Positions 59,648 through 64,000 of a DNA stretch of 64,000 nt are shown here, one piece after another. The notes under the pieces are model-generated. The model did not search any database. It saw only the letters and a list, made by a program, of their open reading frames with translations, and was not told the origin of the DNA. Positions within the stretch are counted from its first letter, which is position 1, and each line of letters begins with the position of its first letter. Origin of the DNA: an uncultured bacterium (lineage in GTDB: Bacteria; Bacillota_I; Bacilli_A; RFN20; CAG-826); NCBI GenBank assembly GCA_949285455.1, contig CASDXP010000006.1, positions 1 through 64,000 on the forward strand, read 5' to 3'. The translations under genes and the position numbers were made by a program.

Positions 59648-60757
59648 TTAGACCTCCAATGCAAAAGTATCTGGATGCTCTTTATCAAATAATTCGTTCG
59701 CCCACATAAAGACGTAAGCTTTTTCTTCTCCAATATTTTTAATATTATGCGTGTATCCAGGCGGAATATCGACGACGCGAAGCTTATCCCCGCTTACGCG
59801 ATAGGTAATAACTTCATCGCTATCAATTCTTCTAAATTTAATATCGCAAGTTCCTTTAATAACTAAAAATTTTTCATTTTTCGTATGATGATAATGATTA
59901 CCTTTAGTAATACCAGGTTCGATCATATTTAATGAAAATTGTCCTCTATCTTCACTTTTTAATATTTCGGTGAAACTACCCCTACTATCGCAATGACTTA
60001 TTAAATCGTAAGCAAAATCATCTTTATCTAAGAAAGATAAATATGTCGCATATAGTTTCTTTATAAAACTATTACCTTGATTAACAATATGTAGATTGTT
60101 TCTACTTGCTTTAAACGAATAAAGTATATCGGCAATTTCTTTAGGCGTGTAATTATCATCCGTATTAATATATTGAATTTCTTTGCAATCTCTTCTAGTT
60201 TTTCCTTCGATTAAATCGCATAAAGCAAGGCAAAGATCATCGATGTAAACAAAAGAAATTTTAGGTGCACTTTCATTGATTTGAATATCTAAATTATGAG
60301 AGATGTTATAGCAGAAAGTTGCTATCATCGAATTATAATTAGGCCTAGACCATTTACCGAAAACATTTTGAAAGCGAAAAACATAAACTGGATTCCCACT
60401 TACTCTTTGATAATTAAATAAATAATCTTCCGCAGCTTTCTTCGACTTACCGTAAGGATTATCGTAAATCGCTTGAATGGAACTAGAAAGAATAATAGGA
60501 GTAATTTTATCGTTTTCTTTTAAAATATTGACCACTCTTACAATGCTATTAACATTTCCATCAGTAAATTCTTCTTTGGAAAGCGGACGATTGACGCCGG
60601 CGAGATGGACGATGTAATCCGCCTTTAAAATATTTTCTTTCCAGGCATAAGGTTCATCATCTTTATCTAATCCTAAAACTTCGTGGCCTCTTTCTAATAA
60701 GAAAGCCATCAAATTTTTTCCAATGAACCCGTTAACGCCTGTAATTAAAACTTTCAT
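59648..60757 (-). CDS. capF: CapF-like bifunctional epimerase/reductase with cupin domain
   Basis: A 369-residue protein. An N-terminal extended SDR domain (TGVNGFIGKNLMAFL) with catalytic YGKSKKAAEDYL is followed by a C-terminal cupin (about 250-369; GNHYHHTKNEKFLVIKG) that binds zinc. This two-domain layout is that of CapF/WbjC, which converts the 4-keto product of CapE to UDP-2-acetamido-2,6-dideoxy-talose. It overlaps capE by 4 bases and is followed by capG after 3 bases. Confidence 0.93.
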   Translation of the reverse strand: MKVLITGVNGFIGKNLMAFLLERGHEVLGLDKDDEPYAWKENILKADYIVHLAGVNRPLSKEEFTDGNVNSIVRVVNILKENDKITPIILSSSIQAIYDNPYGKSKKAAEDYLFNYQRVSGNPVYVFRFQNVFGKWSRPNYNSMIATFCYNISHNLDIQINESAPKISFVYIDDLCLALCDLIEGKTRRDCKEIQYINTDDNYTPKEIADILYSFKASRNNLHIVNQGNSFIKKLYATYLSFLDKDDFAYDLISHCDSRGSFTEILKSEDRGQFSLNMIEPGITKGNHYHHTKNEKFLVIKGTCDIKFRRIDSDEVITYRVSGDKLRVVDIPPGYTHNIKNIGEEKAYVFMWANELFDKEHPDTFALEV

Positions 60758-61758
60758 TTCTTAAATAAATCCAACCTTAGTAATTGTTTTTTCATGCCTT
60801 CGACATCAAGTCTTTCCGTATTATGTGAATTGTAGGATTCAACATTTTCTAAAGCATGATTACCTTTTTCGACATATTTATCATAATTTAAATCTCTATT
60901 ATCAGCGGGAATACGATAGAAACCTGGTAAAGAAATAGCCTTAGCCATCTCTTCAGAAGTCACTAAGGTTTCATACAATTTTTCCCCATGACGCGTACCA
61001 ATGTAAGCAACACCAGTTTTAGAACCAGTTAGTTCAATAATAGCTTTCGCTAGAGTATCAATCGTTGCAGCTGGAGCTTTTTGAACAAATAAATCACCTT
61101 GTTCACCATGTTCGAAAGCATAGAGCACTAAATCGACCGCATCTTCAAGCGTCATCATGAAACGTGTCATATCAGGATTGGTGATAGTAATTGGTTTTCC
61201 TTCGGAAATTTGTTCTAAGAAATATGGAATAACGCTTCCTCTAGAAGCCATCACATTACCGTACCTTGTCAAACATAATACGGGGTCTTCTTTTAACATT
61301 TGTCTACTTCTAGCGATGACATTTTTTTCCATCAATGCTTTTGAAATACCCATCGCGTTAATGGGGTAAGCCGCCTTATCAGTCGATAAGAAAATAGCCT
61401 TCTTCACATGATTTTCCACGCACGCAGTAATCACATTATCGCTTCCGATAACGTTAGTCTTACAAGCTTCCATCGGATAAAATTCGCAAGATGGGACTTG
61501 TTTTAATGCTGCGGCAGAAAAGACGTAATCAACGCCTCTAAACGCTCCTCTAATAGAACTTAAATCACGGACATCACCAATGTAAAATTTAAGTTTATCA
61601 TTCGCGTAATGCTTACGCATATCATCTTGTTTCTTCTCATCGCGTGATAAGATTCTTATTTCTTTAATATCTGTCTTTAAAAATCTTTCCACGACTGCGT
61701 GACCAAATGAACCTGTACCACCAGTCACTAATAATATTTTACCTTTGAAATCTAACAC
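60754..61758 (-). CDS. capE: CapE-like UDP-GlcNAc 4,6-dehydratase/5-epimerase
   Basis: A 334-residue extended SDR. The NAD motif is TGGTGSFGHAV, the dehydratase motif AAALKQVPSCE and the catalytic lysine region LSTDKAAYPINAMGISKALME, as in CapE/WbjB. It is the first enzyme of UDP-L-FucNAc synthesis. It shares an operon with capF and capG. AGGAGA precedes the start. Confidence 0.93.
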   Translation of the reverse strand: MLDFKGKILLVTGGTGSFGHAVVERFLKTDIKEIRILSRDEKKQDDMRKHYANDKLKFYIGDVRDLSSIRGAFRGVDYVFSAAALKQVPSCEFYPMEACKTNVIGSDNVITACVENHVKKAIFLSTDKAAYPINAMGISKALMEKNVIARSRQMLKEDPVLCLTRYGNVMASRGSVIPYFLEQISEGKPITITNPDMTRFMMTLEDAVDLVLYAFEHGEQGDLFVQKAPAATIDTLAKAIIELTGSKTGVAYIGTRHGEKLYETLVTSEEMAKAISLPGFYRIPADNRDLNYDKYVEKGNHALENVESYNSHNTERLDVEGMKKQLLRLDLFKK

Positions 61759-61797
61759 ATTTGTTCTCCTATCTAATTATTAAAATTATAACATAAT

Positions 61798-62451
61798 TTA
61801 ACGTTCTTTTTCATCAGAATTTTCCGATTTTAATGAGGCATCACCCTCGACTTCATCTTTCCCTATTAGTACTTGAAAAAAAGTGATGAAAGCAATCTTA
61901 GTATCTAGCCACAATCCAAAGTGTTCGACATAATATCCATCTAATTTAGCTTTTTCAGGAATGGGAAGTGTATCTCTTCCATGACATTGAGCATAGCCAG
62001 ATAAGCCTGGAACAATATCATTTGCATGATACTTATCCCTTTCTTCTATGATGTCTTCTTGGTTCCACAAGTGTGGTCTAGGTCCTATAAAAGACATTTG
62101 TCCAAATAGAATGTTGAAGGCTTGTGGGATTTCATCGAGAGATGTTTTTCTTAAAAATTTTCCAACTTTAGTAATATATTTATCTGGGTCGTGAAGCATG
62201 TGCGTTGGTGCATCTGCAGGCGCGTCAATATACATGGTTCTAAATTTATAGATATTAAATTGCTTTTTATATTTGCCAAATCTCTTTTGCTTAAATAAAA
62301 CAGGCCCCTTAGAACTGCATTTTACCAATATTGCGATTATTAAATAAAGCCAACAAAAAAGAATGATAATCAATAGAGAAAAAAATATGTCAAAGAATCT
62401 CTTAAATGGAAGATATATTCTTTGCCTCGTTTTTAAAAATGGACGTTTCAT
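61798..62451 (-). CDS. Polyprenyl-phosphate sugar phosphotransferase
   Basis: A 217-residue small monotopic phosphoglycosyl transferase (PglC/CapM-like). A hydrophobic re-entrant N-terminal helix (about 15-45; FKRFFDIFFSLLIIILF) is followed by KSSKGPVLFKQKRFGK-type and FRTMYID motifs, LRKTSLDEIPQ with the catalytic Asp-Glu pair, and GPRPH. It starts a polysaccharide or glycan repeat unit by transferring a sugar phosphate to undecaprenyl phosphate; UDP-FucNAc from the neighbouring genes is a likely donor or later substrate. AGAGGC precedes the start. Confidence 0.92.
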   Translation of the reverse strand: MKRPFLKTRQRIYLPFKRFFDIFFSLLIIILFCWLYLIIAILVKCSSKGPVLFKQKRFGKYKKQFNIYKFRTMYIDAPADAPTHMLHDPDKYITKVGKFLRKTSLDEIPQAFNILFGQMSFIGPRPHLWNQEDIIEERDKYHANDIVPGLSGYAQCHGRDTLPIPEKAKLDGYYVEHFGLWLDTKIAFITFFQVLIGKDEVEGDASLKSENSDEKER

Positions 62452-62486
62452 CTATATGCCTCTAACTTCATATATAAATTAAGCGG

Positions 62487-62557
62487 AGCACCTGACGGGA
62501 ATCGAACCCGCGTAGCTAGCTTGGGAAGCTAGAGTTCTACCATTGAACTACAGATGC
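62487..62557 (-). tRNA. tRNA-Gly(CCC)
   Basis: The anticodon arm CTAGC-TTCCCAA-GCTAG gives CCC. The 3' end reads TCCG, so CCA is not fully encoded. An extended -10 (TGT-TATACT, hexamer 62566-62571 on the minus strand) lies just upstream. Confidence 0.9.
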
Positions 62558-62601
62558 GTGCTTAAAGTATAACAATATTAAGTTTAAATATAAAGTATTA
62601 G

Positions 62602-62622
62602 AAAAGGGAGAATAAATCTCCC
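62602..62622 (-). terminator. Terminator after the DUF2188 membrane protein gene
   Basis: GGGAG-N7-CTCCC (62606-62622) is followed on the minus strand by TTTTC. It lies 33 bases past the stop. Confidence 0.8.
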
Positions 62623-62655
62623 TATCAAAATAATTTAACAAAAATTGTTCGATTA

Positions 62656-63519
62656 TTACGCTTTTCTCATCTTACCAGCACGTGAATGAACGCGATATGA
62701 TCCACCATTTTTAGCAATTAATTCTTTGGCATAAGCAATAGCTTCCGCTTGTGTATTAAACATCTTTAATGCTTTTGTTCCACCGGCAAATTTAATTTGC
62801 CACTTATTAAGTTCTTTTCTTTCGGAAATATGATAAATACGTTTTGGTGTACTAGATTTGGAAGCTGGTTTCTTTTCTTCAGCGGGTTTTTCTTCGTTAA
62901 CTTCTTCCGCAGATTCTTCTTTTGCGGGTTCTTCATCGACGACTTCCGCTGGTGCTTCTTCGCTAACGGGAACAGCAACTTCTTCTATTTCAGTCGTTGG
63001 TTCTTCCGCGACATTATCAGCAACTTTATCTAATTCATCGACCACTTTTTCTTCTTTATTCGCAACTGTTTCAACTTCAAGTGGTCTTTTCGGCATCACT
63101 CCGATAGCGACGCAAAGTAAGATGAAACCAATTTCATAAGTTGCGGTAATAACTAAAAGAAGAGGGTGTATCGAACTCGTTAAAGCGATGAAAAGTGGAA
63201 AGCTTAAGAAAGTTGCAACAATTAAAACTACGCTCGCTGCAACGTTGAGCCAACTAAGTCCAATCTTATTTTTAATCGAACGAACGAGTGAAATGATAAG
63301 TAAGATGACGCCAGCGATGACAAATAGATAATAGACAATAGCAAGAATCATCGTCATTAAGTTACTGCCGCTAAATACAGCAGCGAAATTAAATAATTGT
63401 CCCGCTGTTTGAGTGGCAATTTGAATATAGCCAATTGAAGCGCAGACGATTATAGAAATAAGGGACATAACAATAGAAATAATTGCTAAAACGGTCCCAG
63501 CAAGAACTTTTTTATTCAT
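62656..63519 (-). CDS. Membrane protein with acidic linker and C-terminal DUF2188 domain
   Basis: A 287-residue protein. Four membrane segments (residues 5-145) are followed by a long Glu/Val/Ala/Pro linker (150-225; EEPTTEIEEVAVPVSEEAPAE type) and a C-terminal DUF2188 domain (about 228-287) similar to the free protein at 55491. The N-terminal four-helix part and linker resemble the 508-residue protein at 32512. GGGAGGG precedes the start. Function is unknown; it may bind a partner or nucleic acid at the inner membrane face. Confidence 0.82.
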   Translation of the reverse strand: MNKKVLAGTVLAIISIVMSLISIIVCASIGYIQIATQTAGQLFNFAAVFSGSNLMTMILAIVYYLFVIAGVILLIISLVRSIKNKIGLSWLNVAASVVLIVATFLSFPLFIALTSSIHPLLLVITATYEIGFILLCVAIGVMPKRPLEVETVANKEEKVVDELDKVADNVAEEPTTEIEEVAVPVSEEAPAEVVDEEPAKEESAEEVNEEKPAEEKKPASKSSTPKRIYHISERKELNKWQIKFAGGTKALKMFNTQAEAIAYAKELIAKNGGSYRVHSRAGKMRKA

Positions 63520-63635
63520 AAAAGTTTCCCTCCCTAACTGCTATTAATTATATGTTTAATACATGAAAAGTTAAATTAAAAATTGTTAAATCTTTACATT
63601 AAACAATGCTTTTATAAATAAATTATCTTTTTCAA

Positions 63636-63663
63636 ACAAAAAATATCTAGTTAACTAGATATT
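63636..63663 (-). terminator. 22-bp perfect palindrome acting as terminator
   Basis: AATATCTAGTT/AACTAGATATT (63642-63663) is followed on the minus strand by T residues. It lies 33 bases beyond the partial gene at the window end. Confidence 0.6.
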
Positions 63664-63695
63664 CCTTGTTCATAATAAATTTGTTGTAATAAATA

Positions 63696-64000
63696 TTATT
63701 CTCTATCCCTTTTCGGCATTAAATCAAAAGCGATAAAAGCGAAGACGACACCGACACCAGCGAAGATGATGCTCGTTAGAAAGCCACTATCAGTGCCCGC
63801 TCCCATCAAAGCCGCAATAGCGTAGGTTGGATAAACTGTTAAGACGATAACTAAACCTAACACCACTGCACCAAAATTTAAGATGGAAGAAATCTTTCCA
63901 CCGCTAATTAATCTCACTAATGCGGAAATGGTAGAACTAGCAAAAGCGATAATTAGGATGTAGAAAATGACTGTAGTAATAATATAACTAATATTACCTA
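63696..64000 (-). CDS. Partial small membrane protein running off the window
   Basis: The frame has its stop at 63696 and stays open to the last base of the window. A GTG at 63917 is inside it, but the sequence upstream (for example SYIITTVIFYILIIAFASS) also reads as a membrane segment, so the true start is probably beyond 64000. At least three membrane segments are visible, and the end is short and charged (MPKRDRE), like the MPKRP that ends the membrane part of the 62656 gene. Family unknown. Confidence 0.65.
   Translation of the reverse strand, partial: GNISYIITTVIFYILIIAFASSTISALVRLISGGKISSILNFGAVVLGLVIVLTVYPTYAIAALMGAGTDSGFLTSIIFAGVGVVFAFIAFDLMPKRDRE

Noticed and set aside
62797-63139. 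Plus-strand frames rich in Phe or Ser/Thr opposite the acidic linker
   Set aside because: They are mirror images of the Glu/Val/Pro repeat of the real minus-strand gene. The same holds for frames at 32861-33372.

Overview
ORGANISM. The window is AT-rich low-GC Gram-positive DNA. Shine-Dalgarno sites of the GGAGG type precede many genes. TGA is used as a stop (feoA and potC end in ATGA overlaps with the next gene), so the standard bacterial code applies and this is not a Mycoplasma-type code. FeoAB, rubrerythrin, FtsX-type ABC transport, a SpoIIE/STAS partner-switching pair, a Lachnospiraceae-style long GltX, glycolipid-type glycosyltransferases and many lipoproteins point to an anaerobic, probably host-associated member of the Bacilli/Erysipelotrichia/RF39-Izemoplasma area. 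That placement is inference. No rRNA, CRISPR array, recognisable transposase or prophage structural gene was seen.

LAYOUT. 0.2-4.1 kb: XRE regulator with membrane tail; feoAB iron uptake with a small Cys-rich partner and a divergent DtxR-like regulator. 4.1-9.2 kb: DUF898-like membrane protein, GH31 glycosidase, phosphoesterase lipoprotein, membrane protein. 9.25-10.58 kb: AAA+/DUF4143 ATPase gene bracketed by two near-identical 33-bp palindromes, next to tRNA-Phe/tRNA-Asp. 10.9-15.5 kb: rubrerythrin, GT4-PlsC fusion, ZIP transporter, nicotinamidase-like hydrolase, tRNA-fMet. 15.6-20.8 kb: SpoIIE phosphatase/kinase fusion with its STAS partner, HAD phosphatase, cytidine deaminase. 20.9-23.85 kb: likely foreign patch (WYL regulator, short FtsK-like ATPase, unknown gene with an in-frame continuation past its stop). 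24.06-29.4 kb: tRNA-Glu, tRNA-Asn, acyl carrier protein, then a compact Tad-like pilus/secretion operon with its own sigma-region-4/ArpU-like regulator. 29.5-37.8 kb: guanylate kinase, HflX, SDR, lipid kinase, CDF exporter, guanine deaminase-like enzyme, glycolipid-type glycosyltransferase. 37.8-38.5 kb: seven-tRNA operon. 38.6-43.6 kb: potABCD with unusual PotA and PotD, followed by a curved-DNA intergenic region. 43.9-53.5 kb: thioredoxin-like lipoprotein, amidohydrolase, ABC transporter, membrane-anchored double-GNAT protein, a frameshifted gene, BMP lipoprotein. 53.5-62.5 kb: gltX, tRNA-Gly, DUF2188 protein, rdgB, coaD, a GH2-like protein, and a capEFG-type UDP-FucNAc pathway with an initiating sugar transferase. 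62.5-64 kb: tRNA-Gly and two membrane proteins, the last running off the window.

HOW IT FITS TOGETHER. Much of the window is envelope biology: glycolipid glycosyltransferases, a lipid kinase, a PlsC fusion, FucNAc precursor synthesis with a polyprenyl-phosphate sugar transferase, a minimal Tad-like pilus, and several membrane proteins with long acidic tails. Metal handling (Feo, ZIP, CDF) and polyamine uptake are also present. The main places to look for something new are the compact Tad-like operon, the palindrome-bracketed DUF4143 ATPase, the WYL/FtsK patch, the phased T-tract region between divergent promoters, and a recurring leaderless-promoter layout in which an extended -10 box sits 4-9 bases before an ATG with no Shine-Dalgarno site.
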